A stretch of 64,000 nucleotides of DNA from Porphyromonas sp. COT-239 OH1446 (GTDB lineage: Bacteria > Bacteroidota > Bacteroidia > Bacteroidales > Porphyromonadaceae): assembly GCF_000768875.1 (NCBI RefSeq), contig NZ_JRAO01000003.1, positions 119,459-183,458 on the forward strand, in the 5' to 3' direction. The notes beneath the pieces are model-generated. The model was given only the letters and a program-made list of their open reading frames with translations, was not told the DNA's origin and made no database searches. The position numbers and the translations under genes are program-made. Below are positions 9,257-19,700 of this stretch, one piece after another. Every line of letters begins with the position of its first letter. Positions within the stretch are counted from its first letter, which is position 1.

Positions 9257-10345
9257 TTACAATGCAGCCTCCTTCATGCGTTCGATATTCTCTGCGATGA
9301 TCAGCTCATCGATGATGGGCTGCACCTCACCATTCATGATCGCAGACAGATTGTACAGGGTTAGGTTGATACGGTGATCTGTTACTCGTCCCTGTGGATA
9401 GTTGTAGGTGCGGATCTTGGCCGATCTGTCTCCTGTAGAGACCATCGTCTTACGCTTGGCAGCGATGGCCTCGTTGTGCTTAGCCAGCTCTATATCATAG
9501 AGCTTGGTGCGCAGCATCTGCATGGCGAGCTCTCGGTTAGCCAGCTGTGTACGGGCCTGCTGGCAAACCACGACAATGCCCGTAGGCTTGTGGGTCAGCT
9601 GCACCTTGGTCTCGACCTTGTTCACGTTCTGCCCCCCAGCACCTCCTGACCGGGCCGTCTGCATCTCGATATCTGCGGGGTTAAGGACTACATCGACCTC
9701 CTCGGCCTCTGGCAGGACAGCGACGGAGGCAGCAGAGGTATGCACACGCCCCTGCGTCTCTGTGGCTGGGACTCGCTGTACACGGTGTACACCGCTCTCA
9801 TACTTGAGGATGCCATAGACACCCTCGCCTGAGACGGAGAAGATGATCTCCTTGTACCCTCCAGCCGTTCCTTCGGTGAAGCTGCTCACCTCACACTTCC
9901 ACCCCCTATTCTCACAATAGCGGACGTACATCTTGTAGAGGTCTCCGGCGAAGATGGCGGCCTCATCACCTCCAGTCCCTCCACGGATCTCCATGATGAC
10001 ATTCTTCTCGTCCTCGGGATCCGCAGGGATGAGTAGGAGCTTGATCTCCTCCTCGAGTGCTGGGATGCGCTCCTCAGCCTCCTGGATCATCTCCCGGGCC
10101 ATGGTGCGTAGCTCGGCATCGCTCTCGCTCTCCAGGGTCTCTCGCCCCTCCTGGATATTACCCAGCAGGTTGCGGTACTCCTTGCCCTTGTCCAGGATGC
10201 GCTCGAGGTCACGATACTCCTTGCTGAGCTTCATGAAACGCTTCTGGTCGGCTATAACATCTGGAGCAGTGATGAGGGAGGAGACCTCCTCGAAGCGGAT
10301 CTCCAAGCCCTCTATGCGTGCCAACAAATCGTTCTCTGTAGACAT
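9257..10345 (-). CDS. prfA: Peptide chain release factor 1
   Basis: RF1 reads UAA and UAG stop codons and releases the finished peptide. The 362-residue protein has the codon-recognition loop PAT within [10 protein letters not shown], the GGQ catalytic motif within [14 protein letters not shown] (about residues 236-238), and the coiled N-terminal domain. Length is typical. It sits between purM (47 bases upstream) and pyrF (29 bases downstream). Confidence 0.97.
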   Translation of the reverse strand: MSTENDLLARIEGLEIRFEEVSSLITAPDVIADQKRFMKLSKEYRDLERILDKGKEYRNLLGNIQEGRETLESESDAELRTMAREMIQEAEERIPALEEEIKLLLIPADPEDEKNVIMEIRGGTGGDEAAIFAGDLYKMYVRYCENRGWKCEVSSFTEGTAGGYKEIIFSVSGEGVYGILKYESGVHRVQRVPATETQGRVHTSAASVAVLPEAEEVDVVLNPADIEMQTARSGGAGGQNVNKVETKVQLTHKPTGIVVVCQQARTQLANRELAMQMLRTKLYDIELAKHNEAIAAKRKTMVSTGDRSAKIRTYNYPQGRVTDHRINLTLYNLSAIMNGEVQPIIDELIIAENIERMKEAAL

Positions 10346-10392
10346 ATATAATATAAAGTATAGTGCAGACTAAAACCTATAGTCTCGTCATT

Positions 10393-11556
10393 TTAATAGT
10401 TCAAGTCTCCGTAAGGAGAGCGGATCAGTAGACTATTGCTCTCAGCATCCTCTACATGGCCTACGATCTGAGCTGCTACGCCCATGCTCTCTGAGATCTC
10501 GATGATGCGAGCGGCATCTTCGGGGGCGACATAGAGCTCCATTCGATGGCCCATGTTAAACACCTTGTACATCTCCTGGGCAGGAGTGCCACTCTCCCTA
10601 TGGATGAGGTCAAAAAGAGGAGGCACGGGCAAGAGGTTATCCTTGACAATGCGCTTGCCCTTGACAAAGTGCATGACCTTGGTCTGCGCCCCTCCAGAGC
10701 AATGCACCATCCCATGGATGCGGGGGCGCATCTCATCCAGTACCTGCTTGACAATAGGGGCATAGGTGCGTGTAGGAGACAGGATCAGACGACCGGCATC
10801 CAGTCCCGTGCCTACTACCTCCTCGGTGAGCGAACGGCTACCACTGTAAACGAGGGACTCAGGGACGGCTGCATCGAAGCTCTCCGGGTACTTCGCCGCC
10901 AGGGCATGCTCGAGCACATCATGACGAGCAGAGGTCAGTCCGTTGCTACCCATCCCACCATTGTAGGCTGCCTCATACTTGGCTTGTCCGTAGGAGGCTA
11001 GGCCTACGATAACGTCCCCACCAGAAATGCGGCCGTTGTCTATGATGTCTGCTCGCCTCATGCGGCAGGTAACAGTGCTATCGACGATAATGGTGCGCAC
11101 GAGGTCGCCCACATCTGCGGTCTCGCCTCCAGTAGAATAGGCGTTGATGCCCCAGCTCCGAAGCTCAGAGAGCAATTCCTCGGTACCATTGATAATCGCC
11201 GAGATAACCTCTCCTGGGATGAGGAGTTTGTTGCGGCCGATCGTCGAGGAGACCAGGATGTTGTCCGTCGCCCCGACACAGAGCAGATCGTCAATATTCA
11301 TGATCAAGGCATCTTGAGCAATGCCCTTCCATACAGACAGGTCGCCCGTCTCACGCCAGTACATGTAGGCTAGCGAAGACTTCGTACCCGCTCCGTCTGC
11401 ATGCATGATGTTACAGTACTCAGGATCTCCTCCCAGTATATCGGGGATGATCTTGCAGAAGGCACTGGGGAATATCCCCTTGTCTACATGCTTAATCGCA
11501 TTGTGTACGTCCTCTTTACTGGCTGAGACGCCTCTCTGTATATATCTATCTTCCAT
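10393..11556 (-). CDS. purM: Phosphoribosylformylglycinamidine cyclo-ligase (AIR synthetase)
   Basis: PurM closes the imidazole ring in purine synthesis, using ATP on FGAM. At 387 residues it is the longer Bacteroidota type. Visible are the N-terminal DGAGTKSSLAYMY substrate loop, the NIDDLLCVGA metal/ATP region, STGGETADVGD and the GLASYGQAKYEA segment. The C-terminal domain has HCSGGAQTKVM. It follows the LysM glucosaminidase gene by 35 bases. Catalytic motifs look intact. Confidence 0.93.
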   Translation of the reverse strand: MEDRYIQRGVSASKEDVHNAIKHVDKGIFPSAFCKIIPDILGGDPEYCNIMHADGAGTKSSLAYMYWRETGDLSVWKGIAQDALIMNIDDLLCVGATDNILVSSTIGRNKLLIPGEVISAIINGTEELLSELRSWGINAYSTGGETADVGDLVRTIIVDSTVTCRMRRADIIDNGRISGGDVIVGLASYGQAKYEAAYNGGMGSNGLTSARHDVLEHALAAKYPESFDAAVPESLVYSGSRSLTEEVVGTGLDAGRLILSPTRTYAPIVKQVLDEMRPRIHGMVHCSGGAQTKVMHFVKGKRIVKDNLLPVPPLFDLIHRESGTPAQEMYKVFNMGHRMELYVAPEDAARIIEISESMGVAAQIVGHVEDAESNSLLIRSPYGDLNY

Positions 11557-11591
11557 AATACTCTATCGCTGGGCTGATACTCCTTATTGTA

Positions 11592-12527
11592 CTATCTCAG
11601 ACGAATGGTATCACCCTCCTCGGGGACGTACTCTTCGTCTAGCTTGTTCAGTCTGTATAATCTACTTAGTTTGATCCCGTAACGCTGGGCAATCGAGTGC
11701 ATCGAATCCCCTACCTGAACGACGTAGTTCATATACTGCTTGGCAGCTCGAGACTTTTTGGGTTGTAGGTAGACCACATCTCCTTTATTAAGGGGGTAAT
11801 CAATGGGGGCATCATTATATTGGGCGAGCTTACGAGCGGAGATACCCATATCTTGGGCAATATCCTCAAAGCTATCATCCAGCTCTGCGATCACATAGAC
11901 CAGCCCGTAGCTCATGTAGGTCGAACGGGACAAACGACTGGGTATCTGCCGTGCCCCTCCTTTACCTGAGCGACCCTTGATCCACCGAGGCAATGCACCC
12001 TCATCCAGGGCATAGAGCTCATAATCCTCGATGATCTTGATCAGCTTGTTCGCATAGCCCTTGTTCGAGGCATAGCCAGCACTCTGAAGACCCTTGGCCC
12101 ACCCCTTATAGTCTCCGTACTCGAGGGTGAATAGATCTTGATAACGCTCTCTCTCTTTCAAGAAAAGCGAATGATCCTCATACGAATCTTCCCACCGAGC
12201 ATAGCTTCGGAAACATTCGTCTCGCTTATCATCTGTACGATAAGTTTTCTTCCCTGTCCAGTCTTGATGGCACTTGATGCCAAAGTGATTATTGTTTACG
12301 GTGGCCAAAGTGCTCCTACCAGCCCCTGTCTCAAGCAGCCCTTGGGCGATCTTGATGCTGGCCGGGATGCCATACTTATCCATCTGATGCTGTGCCTCCT
12401 TGTAATGACGCAGGATATAGTCAGCGAAGACTTGCTGACGCACAACCTGCTGAGCCTCTGCACTCCCTAGGCTACAGAGCCAAACCGACAACGCTAGAAC
12501 GGCAGCGATGTATCTATTTCTCCTCAT
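11592..12527 (-). CDS. Secreted glucosaminidase with two LysM domains
   Basis: This is predicted to cut peptidoglycan glycan strands in the periplasm. I chose the ATG at 12527 over a GTG four codons upstream because it places the signal peptide right at the start; the product is 311 residues. Residues 1-24 are a signal peptide ending in SAEAQ. Residues about 30-165 form a glucosaminidase (FlgJ/LytG-like) domain with QGLLETGAG and NNNHFGIKCHQDW. Two LysM domains follow, around 195-240 and 265-311, which bind peptidoglycan. It is the first gene of the long minus-strand run and has its own promoter at 12642-12649. Confidence 0.9.
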   Translation of the reverse strand: MRRNRYIAAVLALSVWLCSLGSAEAQQVVRQQVFADYILRHYKEAQHQMDKYGIPASIKIAQGLLETGAGRSTLATVNNNHFGIKCHQDWTGKKTYRTDDKRDECFRSYARWEDSYEDHSLFLKERERYQDLFTLEYGDYKGWAKGLQSAGYASNKGYANKLIKIIEDYELYALDEGALPRWIKGRSGKGGARQIPSRLSRSTYMSYGLVYVIAELDDSFEDIAQDMGISARKLAQYNDAPIDYPLNKGDVVYLQPKKSRAAKQYMNYVVQVGDSMHSIAQRYGIKLSRLYRLNKLDEEYVPEEGDTIRLR

Positions 12528-12641
12528 AATTATTGGCACTTAAAACTCTCTGCATCAGACACAAGACGGAGAAATGGCTTCCAACAGGATAGTCATTTGC
12601 ATAACCATAGACTCCCCTCGTGCATCGCAGCATAACGAAGG

Positions 12642-12649
12642 CAAAAATA
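12642..12649 (-). promoter_or_regulatory. Predicted -7 promoter element for the glucosaminidase operon
   Basis: The minus strand reads TATTTTTG, a match to the Bacteroidota TAnnTTTG element, about 115 bases before the ATG at 12527. No clear -33 TTTG was found. It would drive the minus-strand run toward purM. Confidence 0.5.
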
Positions 12650-12767
12650 CTAATTTATCCCTAATCCCCACACAGACAGATCGAGATGCGACCTGGAGCG
12701 GCCTGCCAATACCCGCCCAGCGAGAAGGGCTAGAGCCCTCTTGATCGACCCTCCACAAAGAGAGTAA

Positions 12768-12997
12768 TAGGAGATCAGCAGAGATCTCAATAGGCACATG
12801 AAGGAGACCCAAGTAGGATCGTCATCGAGACTCAAGTAGGGCCTCGATCGAGATCTAAGTAGGATCGAAGATGAGACTCAAATAGGATCGAAAATGAGAG
12901 CTGGATAGAGCCTCAACAAAGAGGTAAATAGGAACAAAGCAGAGGGGCTTCCGAGAGCCCATCCGAGAGACTACTAGGAGCTCGACGATTCCCTACC
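12768..12997 (+). repeat. Array A of the 23-bp degenerate tandem repeat (10 units)
   Basis: Ten contiguous 23-bp units start at 12768, 12791, 12814, 12837, 12860, 12883, 12906, 12929, 12952 and 12975. Eight begin TAGG, one TAGA (12906), and the unit at 12952 has lost it but keeps the second anchor. A GAG at unit positions 14-16 is present in most units, including the decayed one. The array lies in the divergent gap between the glucosaminidase gene and ruvA and ends about 50 bases before the ruvA promoter. No spacers and no coding potential (23 is not a multiple of 3). Confidence 0.9.
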
Positions 12998-13047
12998 CGA
13001 GTGCAGGGACGAGAGGATGGGTATTCTCGAAGCAAAGAGCAAATGTG

Positions 13048-13055
13048 TACCTTTG
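13048..13055 (+). promoter_or_regulatory. Predicted -7 promoter element for ruvA
   Basis: TACCTTTG matches TAnnTTTG exactly and lies 63 bases before the ruvA ATG at 13119. It falls inside a longer upstream open frame that begins at 13017, which argues that translation does not start there. Confidence 0.6.
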
Positions 13056-13118
13056 TGTGCCTGCCACCGTACAAGAGCGGCAGACCCTCATCACTTCACA
13101 GAACAACTCTTCCCATTT

Positions 13119-13724
13119 ATGATCGCATACCTCAAGGGAATCTTTGTGGATCTCTCCCCCACGAACCTCATCGTCGAATGCTCAGGTGTCGGCTACTCGG
13201 TAAACATTTCGCTGACCACCTATACAGCCCTCTCGGGCAAGAGTGAGGGTAAGATATTCGTTACCCAAATCATCCGAGAGGACGCCCATCTGCTCTACGG
13301 CTTCTACAGCCTCGAGGAGCAAGAGCTCTTCCGCCTGCTTACCAGCGTCTCGGGAGTAGGGCCCAATACTGCTCGGGTGATCCTAAGCTCTTATCAGCCT
13401 CGAGAGCTCTCGGCCATCATTTCCCTCGGACAAATTGAGCCGCTCAAGGCTGTCAAGGGCATTGGCCTGAAGACTGCCCAAAGAATATTGGTCGATCTCA
13501 AGGGCAAGATCGTCTTGCCAGAGGATGGCGAGGTGCTCATGAATGCACCCAATCTAGCCATTCACACTGCTGAACGTAATGAGCTCGAGGAGGAAGCCAT
13601 TGCAGCCCTCAAGATGCTAGGCTATCCAGAGCAAGCAGCTGCCAAGGTCATCAAACAGCTCCTCAAAACTGATCCCGAGGTAGAGGTTGGCGAACTCATC
13701 AAGCAGAGCCTCAAGATGCTCTAA
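13119..13724 (+). CDS. ruvA: Holliday junction branch migration protein RuvA
   Basis: RuvA binds Holliday junctions as a tetramer and loads the RuvB motor. I chose the ATG at 13119 ([14 protein letters not shown]) because the family always starts with this segment and because a promoter lies between it and the upstream in-frame ATG at 13017. The 201-residue protein has the OB-fold domain I, the helix-hairpin-helix pair ([13 protein letters not shown] and [13 protein letters not shown]) and the short C-terminal domain III that contacts RuvB. It precedes sprA by 15 bases, and the two are probably co-transcribed. Confidence 0.95.
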   Translation: MIAYLKGIFVDLSPTNLIVECSGVGYSVNISLTTYTALSGKSEGKIFVTQIIREDAHLLYGFYSLEEQELFRLLTSVSGVGPNTARVILSSYQPRELSAIISLGQIEPLKAVKGIGLKTAQRILVDLKGKIVLPEDGEVLMNAPNLAIHTAERNELEEEAIAALKMLGYPEQAAAKVIKQLLKTDPEVEVGELIKQSLKML

Positions 13725-13739
13725 GCTCCCGTACTCATC

Positions 13740-16700
13740 ATGATGAGCAACGCAGGCCGTAGACAGACACTAGCCATACTGGCTGGTTTGGTCTTACTAT
13801 GCCTGCCATCTGCTCTATGGGCTCTGCAGAAGAGCCTCGTGGATAGCCTCTCAAACCTCGACAGTCTCTCGAGGCTTACGACCATAGAGCGGATATTTGG
13901 CCCGGGTGGGGTCAAGTTTCGCCTACGAGGCAGTGCAGATCTCAGTGCATTCGTCAAGGATCGCGCCTCAAACAATCCGCTCTTGCCCCACAAGAGCAGG
14001 AGGAGTATAGGGCTTCACTTCGACGAGGCCATCAAAGCCAACCTACAGGCTTCGCTCGGGAAAAACCTAAACCTAAGCATAGGCTACAACACCTCGGCAA
14101 CGCTCAAGCAAGACCAGCGGAGCCTCAAGCTAACCTACCAAGGCCGTGAGGGCGACCTCGTCCGACTGATCGAGGTCGGGGATTTGGCCTTTCGTCCGAG
14201 GAACTCGCTGATCAAGTTCGGCAGCAACCTCTTTGGTCTGCGGACACGCCTTGAGTATGGCGGTCTACAGCTGGATCTGATCGCTAGCCATCAACGCTCG
14301 CGGCAACGCACCCTCCGGACACAAGTAGACGGCGGAGGGGTACAGAAGAGCTTCGAGCTCTCGGCCTCGGACTTCGATCGTCGGAGGCATTACTTCCTCT
14401 CCAACTTCTTCCGACAGCACTATGAGGAGGCTCTTGCCCAACTACCACAGGTGCGCTCCCCCCTGCAAGTGCATCGCCTCGAGGTATGGGTCATCAGTCG
14501 AGGCACAAGCAGCGAGGGGGCGAGACAACTCCTCGCCTTTGCAGACCTTGCAGAGGAAGTACGAATACACAATCCACACATCCATCCCCTCGGGGCAAGC
14601 CTCCCTCACAACAGAGCGAATAGTCTCTACGAAAGGCTCTCCAAGATCATCGAGGGGCAGGCTAAGCTCTCCGAAGGGCAGCTCAGCGACTTCGCCCCAG
14701 GGCTCGACTATGAGCGCATCGAGGCGGCGAGACGACTTAGCCCTAATGAATATACCCTCAACCCCTCACTAGGCTACATTAGCCTTAGGCATAGGCTAGA
14801 GCCCAACGAGCTGCTTGCCGTGGCCTATGAGTACAGCTACGAGGACAAGCTCTACCAAGTGGGTGAACTGTCTGAGGGGGATCAGCACTTAGGCCCAAGG
14901 CCACTCATTGTCAAGCTCCTCAAGGGTAGCGATTCTCAGACAAACTCTCCCTACTGGCACTACATGATGCGCAATGTCTATGACCTAGGAGCTATGGGGG
15001 TAGAGGCCGAGGAGATAGAGCTCTCTCTACTCTATCGCTCGAGCACCTCGAGCTTAGCTCAGCCTTACCTTCCAGAAGAAGCACTGGCCAAGACCCCACT
15101 CCTGAGCCTCGTGAGGCTAGACTACATCGGGCAGCAGGGCTCGGGCCGAGCAGATGGCCGCTTCGATGCCGAGGAGGGGGTTACCCTACACGCAGCATGG
15201 GGGTTGCTCTACATTCCACTACTCGAACCCTTCGGCTCTTCGCTCACTAGGGTGCTCGGCTCAGAGAGCTTGGGGGCGAAGTATGCCTTCCCAGCCCTTT
15301 ACACCGGGACACCCAAGGACGTCGCTGAGCAAATAGAGCGAGACCGCTTCGTCCTCTCAGGCAGAGCAAAGGGCAGGACCTCAGGCGTGATCCTACTACC
15401 ACCACAGGCACGCCCCGGCAACGTGCAGGTATATGCCTCAGGGATTAAGCTCGTAGAGGGTAGCGACTACATCATTGACTACCTCAGCGGACAGATAGAG
15501 ATCATCAACGCCCAAATCAAGCAGAGGCGAGAGGCCATCGAGGTATCGATCGATGAGGAGGATCAGCAGCAGCGTAGCACGATCCTCGGAGCGGATCTAA
15601 ACCTCCAGCTAGGCCGCCCTCTCAGCCTCGGAGCTACACTCATGCACCTGAAGGAGCAAGCCCCCGAAGGACCAATTCCCCTAGGATCTAGGCCACTGAG
15701 CAACACCCTTTGGGGGCTCAACCTACACTACCAAGACGAAGCTCCCTGGCTCAAGGATGCACTCAACTGGCTACCGATCGCTCGGCAGACTGCCCCAGCT
15801 CGTGTGGCCCTCTCGGCCGAGTTTGCCCGTCTAGTGGTGGGTGAGGGTGCAGGGTCTGAGAGCTACATAGACGACTTCGACGCAACAACCTCTGGGATCA
15901 ACCTCACCCACCCTAGTGCTTGGCGATTGGCCTCTAAGCCCTACAGCAAAGGGACAATCCCCTCCACAGACGAGCAGCTGCTCAGCTACAATTACGACCG
16001 TGCCTGGCTCTCGTGGTACAGCGTCGATCCGCTCCTGGGTCGAAGCCATGGAGGCCCAGCCTCCTCGCCCATTTTGCGAGATGCGGAGCAGCTGAGCAAC
16101 CATTACGCTCGTCCAATAGAGATCCGAGAGCTATTCCCCCTTAGGGAGCGAGAGCTATCTGCCCCAGGCTATCTATCCACGCTCAACCTAAGCTATTATC
16201 CAAGAGAGAGAGGGCCCTACAACCTCTCCCTCGAGCGGATGCAACCCGATGGCTTACTCAGCCAAGCCGAGCAGAGCTGGGCAGGGATCATGCGACGCAT
16301 CGATCAGTCAGACTTCGAGAGCTCGGGGGTTGAGTACCTGGAGTTTTGGCTGATGGATCCCTTCGTCTACAATAGAGAGAGCCGTGGGGGGGTGATGCTG
16401 CTCCACCTGGGGGAGATGTCGGAGGATGTCCTTAGAGACGGGATACTCTCCTACGAGAACGGATTTGCCTTAGAGGAGGACGAGGGGGAGACCTCGGGCG
16501 AGGGCTCTACACCCTGGGGACGGAAACCCTCGGCACAGAGCCAAAGAGGAGGCTTCGACCGAACGCCTCAGATCCGCTCGAGGCAGGATGTGGGGCTCGA
16601 CGGCTTGACCTCCGCCGAGGAAGCCATCCACCCCACCTACCGCAGCTACATCGAACGGCTGCGTACACACCTCTCCCCGACCACACAAGAGCGTTGGCGA

Positions 16701-19700
16701 CAAGAGGCACATAGCCCACTCAGAGACCCCGCAGGCGATGACTTCGCACATTACCTCTCCCCCAGGTACGATAGCCTGCGAACCCCCATCCTCGAGCGAT
16801 ATAAGTACTACAATGGTACGGAGGGGAACTCGCCCACGAGACAGGACAATCAGTCATTGATCTCCTCTGAAGAACCTGAAAGCGAAGACATTACTCTAGA
16901 CAACACACTCAACCTCAGAGACCGCTACTACGAGTATCGTGTAGAGCTACGACCAGAGCTTATGCAGCCCAAGACAGGCTACATCGCAGGGGAGCGAGAG
17001 ACCCGAGTGCAGCTGCCTAACGGCACGACGACCGAAGTTAAGTGGTATCTGTACCGCATACCTATACGCTCATACTCTACAACTATCGGAGGGGTTGAGG
17101 ACTTCCGCTCAATGCGGATGCTGAGACTCGTCTTACAAGGCTTCGAGGAGCGGCAAGACCTACGCCTAGCAGAGTTTCGTCTCGTAAGGAGCTCCTGGCA
17201 GGTGTACGAGCGTTCGCTCTCAGGAGATCCAACACCCCTCTCGAGCCGTTTGGAGATGTATGCCGTAGGGCTCGAGGAGCACTTCGATCGCAGACCCATT
17301 AACTATGTCCTACCTCCTGATCAGCGGCGCAACATCCGTGCCAAGATGGGAGAAGCTGTCGAGCAAGACGAGCAAGCCCTAGCACTACGAGTAAAGCGAC
17401 TATCAGGGGGAGAAACAAGGGCCGTCTATAGGCATCTCAACCAAGATCTAAGGCACTACAAATACCTCGAGCTACTCTCCCATGCAGAGCGACTGGCTGG
17501 GCGAAGCGCAGGCGAAGAAGGCGACCTAGAGCTCTTCGTCCGCCTGGGGGCAGATCATCAGCACAATTACTACGAGTATAGCATCCCGCTGCGCTTCACA
17601 CCCGAGGGACAATACTCCTCTCTCTCTAGGTCTGACCGTGAGGCGGTGTGGCCTAAGGAGAATGTGCTGCGCATTCCCCTAGAGCGTCTCGTCGCCCTGA
17701 AGGGGCAGAGCGGACAAGGCTTGGTTTCCTCTGATGGGGAATACTCCACTCCCGACGCCGATCGACCTAACGCACGCATAAGACTCAGAGGCAATCCCTC
17801 TCTGGGCTTAGTTCGGGTCATCATGATTGGGCTACGCAACACCTCGACACAGGAGATCGGAGCAGAGGTCTGGGTCAATTCACTAAGTGCCAGCGGGGTG
17901 AAGGATGCGGGAGGCTGGGCAGCGAGGGCTAACCTATCCCTTGGCCTATCTGACCTAGGGCTAACGATGCTCAAGACAGAGCTCTCCAAGGCAGGATTCG
18001 GTGATCTAGAGACGAACTCTAGTATGGGGCAAAGCGAAGATCTGCAGCGAATCCAATCGACGACTACGCTCGATCTCGGCAAGCTCTTCCCCGCAAAGGC
18101 CAAGCTCACCATCCCTCTAGTTTATGAGATCGTCAGTGAGCACAGCCGTCCACAGTACGACCCGAGGAATAGCGACAGACTATTAGAGAAGACCCTAGAG
18201 GCCCAAGCGAACAAGGCCATGAGAGACTCTATCCTAACTGTGAATACTACCTCACTACTGAAGAAGAATATCCTCATCAACGGAGCTCGATGGGGCCTCT
18301 CAAGCTCCAGTCCTATGCCCTATGACCCGGCCAACATCACCCTCCACTATGTGAGCAATCACAGCTCCTACCGCTCTCCCAGCATCGCACGAGAGGAGCG
18401 ATCGTACTGGCACATGGGGACGATCTACGAATATCTGCCCACCTTCGAGGGTCTGCGCCTCTTTCGTTCCCCAAGCAAGGGAGCATTCAAGGACTACCTC
18501 AGGCAGTACCGCTTGAAGCTATGGCCCGAGCGAGTGTACCTCAGCAGCCAGCTAGAGCGAACCTTCGAGGAGCGACATCTAAGGGGCAAGACGCTACAGA
18601 TCAAAGAGCTACCAGGGAGCTACAGTCAGAGCTTCTTGTGGAGGAGGTCGATCATCGTATCGTGGCGGCCCGTGCCCCACGCCTCTGCGATGATCAGCAT
18701 GAATACACATGCTCGTATCGACGAACCAGAGCCTGAGATCGATCGGCATCTACACCCTGACCCCGACACTTACTGGCGAGAGGAGGTGCTCAAGAGTATC
18801 GCTTCCATGGGCACACCGATCCGCTACCAACAGATGAGCAAGTTCACTTACAAACTGCCCCTCGAGACCTTGCGCCCTCTCAGATGGATAACGTGCGACG
18901 GTAGCTATACCGCACGCTATCGATGGGATCGTGGGGCAATGCTGCTCTCGAGCCGAACAGAGCTGCCCAATAGACTCAGCAACGAAGGGGAGCTGAGAAT
19001 GCATATAAAGTTGAACTTCGCCTCTCTATACAACCTCTTCCCCGACCTACTGGCCCTAGAGGGCAGGGCGAACGAAGAGCACAAGTCCAACGACACGACG
19101 AAGCAGCTCAAACTCAGAGAGCGAGCCAAGCTCCTCGGGCTCATGCTACGAGAGTTGCAGCTCAGTTACTGGTCTACACGCTCGTCCCTCCTACCCTCCT
19201 TTGGGCCTCATGTAGGCTCGTGGGCGGGACAAGCCTCTACCCCCCTGGGCCTCGCCCCAGGCCTGGGCTATGCGCTGGGGTTTGCTGATGCAACCTTCTT
19301 CGACAAGGCGAGACAATCGGGCTGGCTTCGCCTTGAGGCGGATAGGGCTCAGCCTGCTGTCCTCACCCATTACAATAGATTCTATGTGAATGCACGCCTA
19401 CGCCCTAGTCATCGGTTGCGCATCCACCTTTTCGGAGAACACAGGCATACCCATCGCTCAGAATATCTGTACTCCCAGGCTGGTCGGCTTGTGCAGCATA
19501 CGGGCGAGATGATGATGACAACCATTGGCCTTGGGGGCATCTTCGAACGCCCTCGTGGAGAGAAGCACTACGCCAGCCAGACCTACACCCATCTGATGCA
19601 GCTCAAGCAATCCATCGAAGCCCGACACAAGGGGGGACGAAGCTCCCGCTCTATGACCCTCGCTCCAGCCTTCAGAGCAGCTTATGGGTTGCTTACCTCA

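Noticed and set aside
12768-12997. Possible CRISPR array in the repeat regions
   Set aside because: Units are directly contiguous, degenerate and without unique spacers, and no cas genes are nearby.
13017-13118. N-terminal extension of RuvA
   Set aside because: The family begins at the ATG at 13119 and a promoter element lies inside the extension.
16470-16751. Long antisense open frames within sprA, tamB and other large genes
   Set aside because: They are frame shadows of GC-rich coding sequence without signals or known families.
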